NCBI GenBank assembly: GCA_905206805.1 | Contig: CAJLIR010000005.1 | Location: forward strand, 27,685-91,684 | Direction: 5' to 3' | DNA: 64,000 nt | From: an uncultured Caryophanales bacterium | GTDB taxonomy: Bacteria; Bacillota_I; Bacilli_A; RF39; UBA660 | Part shown: positions 1 through 8,868 of the stretch, piece after piece | How the letters are laid out: each line of letters opens with the position of its first letter | Position numbering within the stretch: the first letter of the stretch is position 1 | Notes under the pieces: generated by a model | What the model was told of the DNA's origin: nothing | The model's database searches: none | What the model saw: the letters and a program-made list of their open reading frames with translations, nothing else | Translations under genes and position numbers: made by a program

Positions 1-607
1 TAAATAAAACAAATAAAGCACATAATATATCAATAATTATAATAGGCATCATTATTCTTACAAAAAACCAATTTTCATCTTGAATTTTATTTTTTTTAAG
101 TTTAGAAACAGTTTTAGCTTCATCAATACTCAAAAACTTTTTATCAGGTAAATTCTCTAATTTATCTAATATTATTTTCTTATATATATCTAAACATCTA
201 TTTAAATCATTATAAACTATTGAAGTAATAATTTTATCATTAAATCGCTTTTCAATTTTATTTTTTAACTCATTAAATTCATCTTCAATTTCTTCACTAG
301 TTTTTTTATTAATAAAAAATTCCCCAGATTCTGAATTTTTTGTTTTATCAGAATAAAATTCATATTCGTCTTTAATATTTAAACTATTTTTTAACATTGA
401 AATAACTATTTCATCTTGATTTTCAATAAAAAAACTATCCATATCTTTTTTTAATAAATCAATTTTTTCTTCTTTTTCCTTAACCATTGTATTAAATTTT
501 TTCTTAGTTAATTCTATTCTTTTATTTTCGAAATCTTTTTTTAATTTATTTAATTCATTAAGAGCCAAATTATACTCTAATCTTTTTTCTTCATATTTTG
601 TTAACAC
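1..607 (-). CDS. Hypothetical coiled-coil membrane protein (3' end beyond window)
   Basis: Open frame on the minus strand running off the left edge of the window. The likely start is GTG at 607, preceded by a good ribosome binding site (AGAGGTGAT) five bases upstream. The first ~165 residues are very rich in Lys, Glu, Asp and Asn and look helical or coiled-coil. They are followed by a hydrophobic stretch (around WFFVRIMMPIIIIDILCALF) that is a likely membrane helix just before the window edge. I recognise no family. It lies downstream of rplM-rpsI beyond a terminator, so it is probably transcribed from its own promoter in the 608-700 gap. Confidence 0.6.
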   Translation of the reverse strand, partial: MLTKYEEKRLEYNLALNELNKLKKDFENKRIELTKKKFNTMVKEKEEKIDLLKKDMDSFFIENQDEIVISMLKNSLNIKDEYEFYSDKTKNSESGEFFINKKTSEEIEDEFNELKNKIEKRFNDKIITSIVYNDLNRCLDIYKKIILDKLENLPDKKFLSIDEAKTVSKLKKNKIQDENWFFVRIMMPIIIIDILCALFVLF

Positions 608-703
608 AATATCACCTCTATCAAGTAATTACTATTATTATATCAATAAATGATGAAAAAAAATCATTAGGAACAAAAATTATAATATATTAGACATTTA
701 TTT

Positions 704-737
704 ACAAAAAACTCCATAAAATAAATTTACGGAGTTC
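704..737 (-). terminator. Rho-independent terminator of rplM-rpsI
   Basis: On the minus strand, AACTCC and GGAGTT pair, with a further GTAAA/TTTAT stem inside, followed by TTTTTTG. It lies just after the rpsI stop codon. Confidence 0.75.
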
Positions 738-753
738 AAAAGAAATATATATC

Positions 754-1167
754 CTATCTTTTTGAGAATTGTGGAGCTCTACGAGCAGCTTTAAGTCCTG
801 GTTTCTTACGTTCTTTACTTCTAGAATCTCTAGTAATAAGACCAGCTCTTTTTAATGTAATTCTAAAACTGTTTTCTTTACCTTCATTAACTTTATCATA
901 CATAAGTAATGCTCTTGCAATTCCTAAACGAGTTGCTTCACATTGACCACTAAATCCACCACCTGTTACATTAACTGTGATATCAAAAGTTTCTTCTGTA
1001 TTTGTAGCTACTAAAGGTTGTTTTAAATTCATAATATTTGTTTCATATGGAAAATATTCATTAACATCAACACCATTAACAATAATTTTTCCTTTTCCAG
1101 GAACCATCTTAACTTGAGCTATAGATGATTTTCTTCTTCCTGTACCAATAAATACTCTTTTTTCCAT
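754..1167 (-). CDS. rpsI: Small ribosomal subunit protein uS9
   Basis: Ribosomal protein S9, which sits in the head of the 30S subunit and reaches the P-site tRNA with its C-terminal tail. The sequence has the family's TGRRKSSIAQV start, the GGGFSGQ loop in the middle and the invariant basic tail ending APQFSKR. At 137 residues it is slightly longer than the usual ~130. It follows rplM by 10 bp, the usual rplM-rpsI operon, and is closed by a terminator. No residue looks unusual. Confidence 0.98.
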   Translation of the reverse strand: MEKRVFIGTGRRKSSIAQVKMVPGKGKIIVNGVDVNEYFPYETNIMNLKQPLVATNTEETFDITVNVTGGGFSGQCEATRLGIARALLMYDKVNEGKENSFRITLKRAGLITRDSRSKERKKPGLKAARRAPQFSKR

Positions 1168-1177
1168 TAAAACCCTC

Positions 1178-1612
1178 CTAATTAGCTTTCATTTCTGTTG
1201 GTTTTTGAGCAGCATGTGGATGTTCGCTACCTTCATATACAAATAATTTTTTGTACATTGCTCTACCAAGTCTTCCCTTAGGAAGCATACCTTTTACAGC
1301 TCTCTCAATCATTTCAACTGGATAATTTTCTTTCATTTCTCTAGCAGTTCTTTCTCTTAATCCACCAGTATATCCACTATGATTATAATAAATCTTATCA
1401 TCAAGTTTATTTCCTGTTAAATTAATTTTTGAAGCATTTACAACGATTACATAATCACCACAATCAACATTTGGTGTATAAGTTGTTTTATGCTTTCCAC
1501 GTAATACATGAGCTACTTTAGTTGCTAGACGTCCTAAATTAACATCAGTGGCATCAATAACATACCAGTTACGTGATACTTCTTGTGCTTTTTGCATATA
1601 AGTATTTTTCAT
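1178..1612 (-). CDS. rplM: Large ribosomal subunit protein uL13
   Basis: Ribosomal protein L13, an early-assembly 50S protein. Clear family signatures are WYVIDATDVNLGRLATKVA near the N-terminus, the YTPNVDCGDYVIVVNA strand, and KGMLPKGRLGRAM. Length 144 is normal. The start at 1612 has a GGAAGGG Shine-Dalgarno about nine bases upstream. It is first in the rplM-rpsI operon. The preceding leader can fold into an L13-leader-like hairpin, so autoregulation is likely (inference from the known Firmicutes motif). Confidence 0.98.
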   Translation of the reverse strand: MKNTYMQKAQEVSRNWYVIDATDVNLGRLATKVAHVLRGKHKTTYTPNVDCGDYVIVVNASKINLTGNKLDDKIYYNHSGYTGGLRERTAREMKENYPVEMIERAVKGMLPKGRLGRAMYKKLFVYEGSEHPHAAQKPTEMKAN

Positions 1613-1628
1613 AAATCTTTTCCCTTCC

Positions 1629-1690
1629 TTACTTTAAAGATTAAGCGAGTGGTCCCAACACCCACTTATATGGGATATAAAAAATGTACC
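1629..1690 (-). promoter_or_regulatory. Candidate L13 ribosomal-protein leader RNA
   Basis: The minus-strand leader just upstream of rplM contains AGTGG and CCACT arms around a GTGTTGGGA loop, followed by CTCGC and preceded by ATCCCATATA. A conserved structured leader before rplM is known in Firmicutes (L13 leader) and binds the protein product. The match here is by position and by the compact G/C-rich hairpin in otherwise AT-rich DNA. I could not score it against the covariance model. Confidence 0.55.
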
Positions 1691-1762
1691 AACTAAAATA
1701 TTACTAAAAAACATATAAAAAGTCAATAAAAAAGCTTATTTTTTATAATTTTTCACAAATTT

Positions 1763-2494
1763 TTATTCATAATACACATTTTTTAAATATAATCCACAAG
1801 CAGGCGCAGTTTTTTTTGCCTTTCTTCTATCTTCATATTCAAAAATTTTAGGAATTTCTAAAACATCAGTTTTTCCTTCACCAACGCTAATAATTGTTCC
1901 AACCATATTTCTAACCATATATCTTAAAAAACCATTGCCAACAAAATTTATACACAAAATATCATTATCTACAGTTATATTTATATCATATATTTCTCTT
2001 ACAAAATCAGTAATTTCATCAGTTGTTTTAACAAATGATTTAAAGTTATGAATACCCTTAAAATAATTTAAAGCAAGATGCATTTTTTGAATATCTAAAG
2101 GATTATTGTACTGATAAATATAATTTCTATCAAAAGGATTATATTCTCCTAAATTAATTTTATATACATATTCTTTTTTTATAACAGAAAAACGAGCATG
2201 AAAATTACTATCAACCCTCTTAACCTCTTTTACATATATATCACCATTAATTAAACTATTTATTGCTTTTTTTAAACTATCAGTTGGAATATCTAAATTC
2301 ATATCAAAATGAGCATATTGATTTATTGCGTGGACAAAAGAATCAGTTCTTCCACTAGCACTTATACTAATTTTTTCTTTTGAAATTCTAGATAAAACAT
2401 TTTCAAGTTCTCCCTGAATAGTTCTTTTATTTGGCTGTTTTTGATATCCATAAAAATTACTTCCATCATAAGAAAATCTTATTAAATAACGCAT
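1763..2494 (-). CDS. truA: tRNA pseudouridine synthase A (positions 38-40)
   Basis: TruA converts uridines 38-40 in the tRNA anticodon stem to pseudouridine. Visible signatures are the N-terminal YDGSNFYGYQKQ motif, the catalytic aspartate D51 in SGRTDSFVHA, and the C-terminal FLRYMVRNMVGT box. The usual GRTDxGVHA has a Phe where Gly is common, a mild deviation. Length 243 is typical. It overlaps the ecfT stop by one base and follows the ecfA1-ecfA2-ecfT genes, the standard Firmicutes order. Confidence 0.97.
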   Translation of the reverse strand: MRYLIRFSYDGSNFYGYQKQPNKRTIQGELENVLSRISKEKISISASGRTDSFVHAINQYAHFDMNLDIPTDSLKKAINSLINGDIYVKEVKRVDSNFHARFSVIKKEYVYKINLGEYNPFDRNYIYQYNNPLDIQKMHLALNYFKGIHNFKSFVKTTDEITDFVREIYDINITVDNDILCINFVGNGFLRYMVRNMVGTIISVGEGKTDVLEIPKIFEYEDRRKAKKTAPACGLYLKNVYYE

Positions 2495-3246
2495 TAATAT
2501 ATTCCTTTCATTATTAAAATAATTATCAACATAAAATGCAAACTCAACATATATGCATCCATTTTACTATAGCCATAGTTATAAAAATCAGTTCTAGTAG
2601 AATTTGAATTATAAAGTTTTAAATACATTGTATCAGATAAATTGTCTGCACACTTAAATGTTTTTATAAAAACTGGAATTATAATACTTTTTATATATGA
2701 TATTTTTAAAGAAAAACTCAAGTTTTTAAAACTAATTCCCCTAGTTTCATAACACTTAATAATCTTTTTTAAAGTTTCAAAAACAACTGGAATAAATGAA
2801 ATCGCAAGCGTTAATATTAATGCTAAAGAATTAACTGGAACTTTAAAAATTTTAAGAGGTGATAATATATGTTCTAAACCATAAATAAGCTCTTCCTTAG
2901 TTGTAGTTAAAGTAAGAATTGATGAATAAAGAACAATAAAAATTAAGCGTAAAGATAATATTATTGATGTATTAATACTAGTATGACATAAAAAATTTAT
3001 TAAAAATATAAAAATTATAAATGGCGATAAACTAAGTAATATTTTAAAATATATTTTAAAGGAAATATTACTTAATAACATCGCAACAATTAAAATAATT
3101 GAAAGTATAAAGTTAAACTGAATACTATTATCAACAAAAGTAAGAATTAAAAAAATCAAAACACATAAAATTTTAGATGTAGGGTTCATTTTTCTTAAAC
3201 TAGATGAAACATCACAAAAATTATTTATAGAAATATTATCTAACAT
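2494..3246 (-). CDS. ecfT: ECF transporter transmembrane subunit EcfT
   Basis: EcfT is the scaffold membrane subunit of energy-coupling-factor vitamin importers; it links the S-component to the two ATPases. About six hydrophobic segments are visible. The coupling helices normally carry two xRx motifs: the first is recognisable (CYETRGISF), whereas the second (DTMYLKLYN) has Lys where Arg is expected. An upstream in-frame ATG at 3294 would overlap ecfA2 by 59 bp. I prefer the Met at 3246, 11 bases after AAGGA, giving an 11-bp overlap. Last of the ecfA1-ecfA2-ecfT genes. Confidence 0.88.
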   Translation of the reverse strand: MLDNISINNFCDVSSSLRKMNPTSKILCVLIFLILTFVDNSIQFNFILSIILIVAMLLSNISFKIYFKILLSLSPFIIFIFLINFLCHTSINTSIILSLRLIFIVLYSSILTLTTTKEELIYGLEHILSPLKIFKVPVNSLALILTLAISFIPVVFETLKKIIKCYETRGISFKNLSFSLKISYIKSIIIPVFIKTFKCADNLSDTMYLKLYNSNSTRTDFYNYGYSKMDAYMLSLHFMLIIILIMKGIY

Positions 3247-4072
3247 ATCTATATATATCCTTAAGTAAGTCGTTGATCTCATCTCTATATCCAATTTTAA
3301 TATTTTTCTTATTTAAAACAATTGTCGAAAATTTAATAGTATTAGGTATTGATAAATCGTATTTTTCTAATAAATCAATATTTTTGAATACATCATACTT
3401 ATTTCCAGAAATCAGAATTTTTCCCTCATTCATAATAACAACTTGATCAGATACTCTATTAATAAATTCAACATCACGACTAATTACAATAACAGTTTTA
3501 TTAAAATTATTTTTTAAATTTTTAATCAATCTTTCAATATTTCTAACACTTTTATGATCCAAACCTTTTGTTGGTTCATCTAAAACGATAATATCATTAT
3601 CCAATAAAATTGTTGACGCAATTGTAAGTTTTCTCATTTCACCAGTACTTAAAGTTAAAGGATTTGAAAGTAGGTAATCAGAACTTAAACCAACTAAATC
3701 TAACACTTCTATTATTTTATCATCACTAATGGTTTTACCTAAAAACTTAAAGGAATAAGTTAATTCTTCCTTAACAGTTGAATTGAAAATTTGATCTTCA
3801 CTATTCTGTGTTACATAGCCAATTTTATTTTTTAAAGAATTATCATCATATAAATGTTTCTTATTTATTACAATATCACCTATTGTAACTTTACCACTTG
3901 TTGGAGTAATAATGCCACACATAACCTCTACAAGAGTTGTTTTTCCACTACCACTTTTGCCAGTTATACCAACTATAGTATTACTTTTTATACCAAGTTT
4001 TATTGAATCCAAAACTTTTAACTTGGATTTTTTATCATAATAAAAATTTACATTATCAAATTTTACTTCCAT
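3236..4072 (-). CDS. ecfA2: ECF transporter ATPase (second in operon, EcfA2-like)
   Basis: ABC ATPase of the ECF importer. It has Walker A GKSGSGKTT, a Q-loop (YVTQNSEDQIF), a C-loop written LSTGEMRK instead of LSGGQ, Walker B IIVLDEPT and the D-loop. The H-loop, normally VTHD, reads VISRDVEF, so the switch histidine is Arg. Length 278 fits. It overlaps ecfA1 by 10 bp; its GGTGGA ribosome site lies inside the ecfA1 end. The family assignment is sure; A2 versus A1 rests on gene order. Confidence 0.92.
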   Translation of the reverse strand: MEVKFDNVNFYYDKKSKLKVLDSIKLGIKSNTIVGITGKSGSGKTTLVEVMCGIITPTSGKVTIGDIVINKKHLYDDNSLKNKIGYVTQNSEDQIFNSTVKEELTYSFKFLGKTISDDKIIEVLDLVGLSSDYLLSNPLTLSTGEMRKLTIASTILLDNDIIVLDEPTKGLDHKSVRNIERLIKNLKNNFNKTVIVISRDVEFINRVSDQVVIMNEGKILISGNKYDVFKNIDLLEKYDLSIPNTIKFSTIVLNKKNIKIGYRDEINDLLKDIYRYVR

Positions 4073-4878
4073 AAAGTATCCACCATTTCTTCCATATTAT
4101 ATATTAGTTTATCAAGTAAATTATAATATTTTAATTTTATTGATAAATCAACCATAAAAGGCATTTCAAGACCTAATTTACTAAAAATTTTTTCAGATCT
4201 AAATAATGAATCATTATAATCGTGACTAATTACGTTACCCTTATCCAATAATATTATCTTATTACCAAATAAAATATCCTCACCATTTTGTGTTACGTTA
4301 ATAATGGTTACTTTACTAGACATATTAATACTTTGCAAAATAGTCATTACTTTATTTAATTCATTTCTATCTAATGAATCAAACGCTTCATCAAAAATCA
4401 AAATTTGTGGTTTATAAACTAACACAGAAGCTAAATTAACTAAAGTTTTTTCCATATTATTTAAACTATTAATCGATTTATCAAGTAAATGATAAATACC
4501 AATTTTATTTGAAATTTCACACACTAAATCAATTATTTCAGTTTTATTATAATTCAAATTTGTAAGTGGAAAAGCAATATTGTCAAAAACTTTTTCAGCA
4601 ATAAATTGCTCATTCATATTATTCAACATAATACCCATATTTTTTCTAACTAAATTAAGATCAGATTTTAATTCACAATCATTTATTTTTATACTACCTT
4701 GATAATCTAATAATCCGGCTAGTATTTTAACTAAAGTGCTTTTCCCACTGCCATTAGTACCTATTAAAGAAACAAATTCCCCTTTTTCAATTTCTAAATT
4801 AAGATTAGAAAAAATTATTTTATTTTCATAACTAAAATTTAATTTTTTCACATTTATTATACTAGTCAGTCTATCCAT
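4063..4878 (-). CDS. ecfA1: ECF transporter ATPase (first in operon, EcfA1-like, degenerate motifs)
   Basis: First ATPase of the ECF module. Walker A (GTNGSGKST) and Walker B (ILIFDEAFDSLD) are intact. The Q-loop reads GIMLNNMNEQF, the ABC signature reads LNNMEKT instead of LSGGQ, and the H-loop reads NVTQNGED, with Gln for His. The start is ATG 4878, with AAGGTGA upstream; a GTG three codons earlier overlaps that ribosome site. With the partner also lacking its H-loop histidine, this heterodimer looks functionally asymmetric or slow (inference). Confidence 0.9.
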   Translation of the reverse strand: MDRLTSIINVKKLNFSYENKIIFSNLNLEIEKGEFVSLIGTNGSGKSTLVKILAGLLDYQGSIKINDCELKSDLNLVRKNMGIMLNNMNEQFIAEKVFDNIAFPLTNLNYNKTEIIDLVCEISNKIGIYHLLDKSINSLNNMEKTLVNLASVLVYKPQILIFDEAFDSLDRNELNKVMTILQSINMSSKVTIINVTQNGEDILFGNKIILLDKGNVISHDYNDSLFRSEKIFSKLGLEMPFMVDLSIKLKYYNLLDKLIYNMEEMVDTLWK

Positions 4879-4941
4879 TAAAATCACCTTAAAGGTTATT
4901 ATAATATATATAAAATTTTAAAACAATAAAAATTTAAAAAA

Positions 4942-4974
4942 TTTAAAAAAAATGACTAATTTAAATTAATCATT
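4942..4974 (-). terminator. Terminator after the AI-2E permease
   Basis: On the minus strand AATGA/TCATT plus TAAT/ATTA arms form a hairpin overlapping the stop codon, followed by a run of eight T. Confidence 0.7.
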
Positions 4975-6039
4975 TTCTACCTCATTTTTCTTTCCCTTAA
5001 TACCATCCAATTTTTGAGCTATATCATCTTCATAAAAACGGTAAGTTGCTAATAAAATTATTGTAACCGGTAAAGCAACTATTATTCCAAAAATACCTGC
5101 TAACTTTCCACCAGCAAAAACTGCAAATATAGTAAGTAACCCTGGTACATTATTTGTCTTACCATAAACACGTGGAGATATAATATAACCATCTATATTA
5201 GGGCAAACAAAAGCAACTATAAGTGTTAAAATAAATAATTTTCTTGATACAAAGAAAGCTGTTACTGCCGCAATTATATTCGTAAAAATACCACCAAAAT
5301 AAGGTATGACAGTTGTAACTGCGCTTAAAATACCAAGTAACAAATAATAAGGATGACCTATCAAAAAGAAAATAATAGTGTATTCAAAAAATTGAATTAT
5401 TATAAATTTTTCAAGACCAACAAAATATTGACTAACCTCATGATCAAGTCTTTCAACATACTTAAATGTTTTTTTATTTTTTCTCTTTAAAAATATTTTT
5501 ACTTTCTTTCTTATTTTATCCATATCAGCTAACAAGTATATAGCAACTATAAAACAAATAATTACAAGTGTTAAAATATCTACTGATTTCATAATAACAC
5601 CTAACGAAAAGTTACCAATTGACGCACCAAAATTACCCAAAATACTTTTAAAATCTCCTAAATACTCTTGTATATTATTTAAATCAACATTATAATCAGA
5701 AGAAATATTTAATACAAATTCCATTAACCAGTTAAATAATGAAATCAACTGATCTATTACAATTGGAATTAATAAAGAAGTTATTAAAATAATAAAACCA
5801 ACTACTAAAATTACAACTATAAATACTGCTAATCCTTTAGGAACATTTTTCTTAACTAACTTTTGAACAAAAGGATATAAAGCATAAGCAATCGCAAATG
5901 AAATTATAAGTGGAATAATAATTGAAAATATTTTATTTAAAACTCCAGACCAAAAACCAAAAGTATTTATTACAAGAAAAATAATTAAAAGAGTTAACAC
6001 TATATCAATAAGTTTATAATTTAATTTTTCCTTTTCCAT
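4966..6039 (-). CDS. AI-2E family (UPF0118) membrane permease
   Basis: Polytopic membrane protein with seven to eight hydrophobic segments. Family landmarks are the long soluble loop after helix 3, the VIPYFGGI motif and the C-terminal GLLTIFAVFAGGKLAGIFG stretch. Members export autoinducer-2 or other small molecules, or act in Na+/H+ exchange; the substrate here is not predictable. The start is ATG 6039, because GGAGG lies just before it and inside the codons of the earlier in-frame ATG at 6051. It stands alone between two terminators. Confidence 0.88.
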   Translation of the reverse strand: MEKEKLNYKLIDIVLTLLIIFLVINTFGFWSGVLNKIFSIIIPLIISFAIAYALYPFVQKLVKKNVPKGLAVFIVVILVVGFIILITSLLIPIVIDQLISLFNWLMEFVLNISSDYNVDLNNIQEYLGDFKSILGNFGASIGNFSLGVIMKSVDILTLVIICFIVAIYLLADMDKIRKKVKIFLKRKNKKTFKYVERLDHEVSQYFVGLEKFIIIQFFEYTIIFFLIGHPYYLLLGILSAVTTVIPYFGGIFTNIIAAVTAFFVSRKLFILTLIVAFVCPNIDGYIISPRVYGKTNNVPGLLTIFAVFAGGKLAGIFGIIVALPVTIILLATYRFYEDDIAQKLDGIKGKKNEVEND

Positions 6040-6159
6040 ATATTCCTCCATATATTATCTTGGATTTATTATACTATTTATTTTCATCATTTAATAGTAT
6101 TTAATAAAACAAAAGAACAAAAAAATCGAAATTATAATAGATAATTTGACATTTATTTA

Positions 6160-6183
6160 CAAAAAAACTGCATTAAGCAGCTT
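6160..6183 (-). terminator. Terminator overlapping the end of the lysozyme-fold gene
   Basis: The minus strand reads AGCTGC-TTAAT-GCAGTT then a T7 run. The hairpin contains the last Ala codons and the stop codon of the upstream gene. Confidence 0.7.
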
Positions 6184-6814
6184 TAATTTTTTCAACATAA
6201 GAATTTACATTATATGACCAAGATTTACTTTCAGCATACTTAGAATTCATCTCTTCTGCTGTTTTTAAACCTTGCAAATAATAATTATAATAAATATTAT
6301 CTATATAACCTATTATACCCTCATCAAGCGTATTATAAGCTTTATATGCTCCACCATTACATCCAGGGCTACCTTTTTGTCCACCTACATTGTTACACGC
6401 TTTAACCAAATAACTACAATCCCACTTACAACCTGTTTCTTGTAAAGTTATCGCAACCATCAAATATGGATCTAGGCCAAGTTCTAATGAATGAGTTGCA
6501 AAAATTTCACCCTTACCTGCTAATGTTGAATTTAATGACCTATTTAACTTATCCGTAAGTTCTTGCATAGTTAATCCATCATATACAATCTTACCAGTTG
6601 TATTTTGATATACAACATCTTCTATAATTTGGTTTGATGTCACAAATAATGAATTATTAATTTGCTCTAACGAATTATTACTTGCTAATTTCATAGAATC
6701 ATTAATTTCTTTTTTATACAATGTAAATCTCGAATATATAAACGTTAAAATTAAATATATCATTAATAATGATATAAGTACAATAACTCTTTTTTGAATT
6801 TTATTTATTATCAT
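6173..6814 (-). CDS. Membrane-anchored lysozyme-fold protein (glucosaminidase-like)
   Basis: 213 residues with one N-terminal membrane helix (about residues 8-27) and an extracellular domain. From about residue 100, HSLELGLDPYLMVAITLQETGC matches the catalytic-Glu helix of the lysozyme/endo-beta-N-acetylglucosaminidase fold, with the Glu in LQETG. Four cysteines around it (C, C, C, C in GCKWDC...ACNNV...PGCNG) could form two disulfides. The C-terminal YxxxNSYVEKIK is also typical. It is probably a peptidoglycan hydrolase at the membrane surface. Preceded by AGGTGA; monocistronic. Confidence 0.72.
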   Translation of the reverse strand: MIINKIQKRVIVLISLLMIYLILTFIYSRFTLYKKEINDSMKLASNNSLEQINNSLFVTSNQIIEDVVYQNTTGKIVYDGLTMQELTDKLNRSLNSTLAGKGEIFATHSLELGLDPYLMVAITLQETGCKWDCSYLVKACNNVGGQKGSPGCNGGAYKAYNTLDEGIIGYIDNIYYNYYLQGLKTAEEMNSKYAESKSWSYNVNSYVEKIKAA

Positions 6815-6904
6815 TCAGTCACCTTTTCTAAAAAGACAAGATAGATTGTACCACAAATATACTCAAAATGTCAAATTATGTCTAAAATTAGTATTAATAC
6901 AAAA

Positions 6905-8812
6905 TTAATTTTTATACTTATTTTTTTCATAATTATTAGAAAAAATATCGATTGATAAACGTTTTTGATTAATTTTATTAATAGAATCCTTTATATTTTC
7001 TTCATACTTATATAAATCACTATCACTAAATGAATTGAAATACATTTTATTCAAACAATCTAAGGCAACAATATCAGCAAATCTTCTTAAAGGACTAGTT
7101 ATATGTGAATATGAATCAAGTCCTAATCCATAATGCCCCTTATTATTTATAGAATATGTTGAACTCGGATAAATGTTCTTAATAATTTCTACATATTTTA
7201 AATAATCTGATGTTTTATTATCACTATTAATTGTATTAGAAAAATCATCTAATTTTTTTATTGTTTCTTCATCAATTGTATGTATTCTATAAATAAAAGG
7301 TAATTCTTTCAAAGAAAAATATTTAGCAACCATATGATTATTAAAAACCATCGCACTTTCAACAACTTTTTCAGACATTGTATTACCTATAATATTAGTA
7401 TCAGTAATATTAGTGTTAGTTCGATTTAACTTTTTATAATATGGATCAATTTTGTAATGATTTAAAAGCAGTGGATAAACATCTGATAAAAGTTTTATTG
7501 TTTCAAATATTTTTTTATCAGAATAACCATTACACAAAATATTATTAAATTCACTATAAGTCATATTTTTATATACATTAATTAAAGTTTTATTAAAGTT
7601 ATAATTAACAACTTCACCACAAGAAGATATTTCATAATAATACGACGTTGCAGGCCTTAACTTATTTTCTACTAAGCTTGCATAATTACTTGATAAATCA
7701 CTTGGAAACATACTGACAGTTAAATCAGACAAATAAATAGATGTAGTCCTCCTTTTTGCTTCATCATAAATAATACTATTACTATTTATATAAAAAAGTG
7801 GATCTGCTATATGAATACCTAGTAAATAATTACCATTATCTAATTTTTTTATCGATAGAGCATCATCAATTTCTTTTGTAGAAATACCATCAAACGTCAA
7901 AATTACATCAGAAACCACTTTTAATTCATTATGTTTTTTACTTAAAACTCTATTACATTCTAAAATAATACTTTGATTAAAATTACTCTTAATATCATAC
8001 TTATATTCTAAATACTCAGTATCAAAATTTGAAATTTTTTTAATTGTATTACATAAATCATTTAAGAAAAAGACATATTTTTGCTTTGTTAAACTATTAA
8101 AACTTGATGAATCAACATTATCTATCAAATTATTAATATAATTAATCCAATTATTTTGTTTTGCAATATTAAAATTTAGTTTAGGAGAATTTAATAATAA
8201 CTTTAAAATTTCATCATAATATATAACTTGATCTGGAGTATTTAACTCATAATTTTCTGTGTAGATATTTAATTCATCTATATATTTTTTTATAACATTA
8301 TCGATTAATGATTCACATTCTTTTGTTTCAAAATTAACAATATATGGGAATCTTTTTAAAGCATCGGAAAATAAATTAATTCTTTTAACATCAAAAACCA
8401 AAAAATTAATAAATTCATACTTACTACCATCATATTTATCTACATAATCATAAAGAAGTGATAAAGTAAAAGTTTCTAAATTATCAATTAAATACTTTAA
8501 AAACTTAAAATTATTAGCGCTTTTACTAATATTACCAGGTTTTTGAATTAATAAAGTTTTAACCTTATCTCTTATTGATTTCAACTTTAAATAAAATTCT
8601 TTTTTATTATCAAAATTTGATTCAAAATAATAAGGAAAAAAATTAAAAATATTAAGTAAATAATCATAACTAACTGTTGAATTATAATTAAATTTATCTA
8701 CTTTATACTCAATATAATCCAATATAACATATCTCATTTTACTTTTACTTAAATTTAATTCCATAATATCTAAATTATTTTTTAATAAATTATCCAAATC
8801 TCCATAACCCAT
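6905..8812 (-). CDS. Divergent RNB-family 3'-5' exoribonuclease
   Basis: The C-terminal half (from about residue 300) is an RNB catalytic domain: TFDGISTKEIDDAL holds the metal-binding acids and GNYLLGIHIADP is the next conserved block. SHITSPLRRFADI corresponds to the conserved SP(I/L)RRxxD motif. Compared with RNase II, the second of the four clustered aspartates is Glu. The N-terminal ~300 residues have no recognisable cold-shock domain and no clear C-terminal S1 domain follows, so this is not a standard RNase R. Rich in Asn, Tyr and Lys. Probably RNA turnover, but substrate handling must differ. Confidence 0.75.
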   Translation of the reverse strand: MGYGDLDNLLKNNLDIMELNLSKSKMRYVILDYIEYKVDKFNYNSTVSYDYLLNIFNFFPYYFESNFDNKKEFYLKLKSIRDKVKTLLIQKPGNISKSANNFKFLKYLIDNLETFTLSLLYDYVDKYDGSKYEFINFLVFDVKRINLFSDALKRFPYIVNFETKECESLIDNVIKKYIDELNIYTENYELNTPDQVIYYDEILKLLLNSPKLNFNIAKQNNWINYINNLIDNVDSSSFNSLTKQKYVFFLNDLCNTIKKISNFDTEYLEYKYDIKSNFNQSIILECNRVLSKKHNELKVVSDVILTFDGISTKEIDDALSIKKLDNGNYLLGIHIADPLFYINSNSIIYDEAKRRTTSIYLSDLTVSMFPSDLSSNYASLVENKLRPATSYYYEISSCGEVVNYNFNKTLINVYKNMTYSEFNNILCNGYSDKKIFETIKLLSDVYPLLLNHYKIDPYYKKLNRTNTNITDTNIIGNTMSEKVVESAMVFNNHMVAKYFSLKELPFIYRIHTIDEETIKKLDDFSNTINSDNKTSDYLKYVEIIKNIYPSSTYSINNKGHYGLGLDSYSHITSPLRRFADIVALDCLNKMYFNSFSDSDLYKYEENIKDSINKINQKRLSIDIFSNNYEKNKYKN

Positions 8813-8842
8813 ATTATCACCAATTTTAGTATATCATAAAAG

Positions 8843-8868
8843 AAAAAAAGTTCGAATAGAACTTTTTA
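8843..8868 (-). terminator. Terminator of the phosphoketolase gene
   Basis: The minus strand shows AAAAAGTTC-TATTC-GAACTTTTTTT, a nine-base stem with a T-run directly after the stop codon. Confidence 0.75.
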
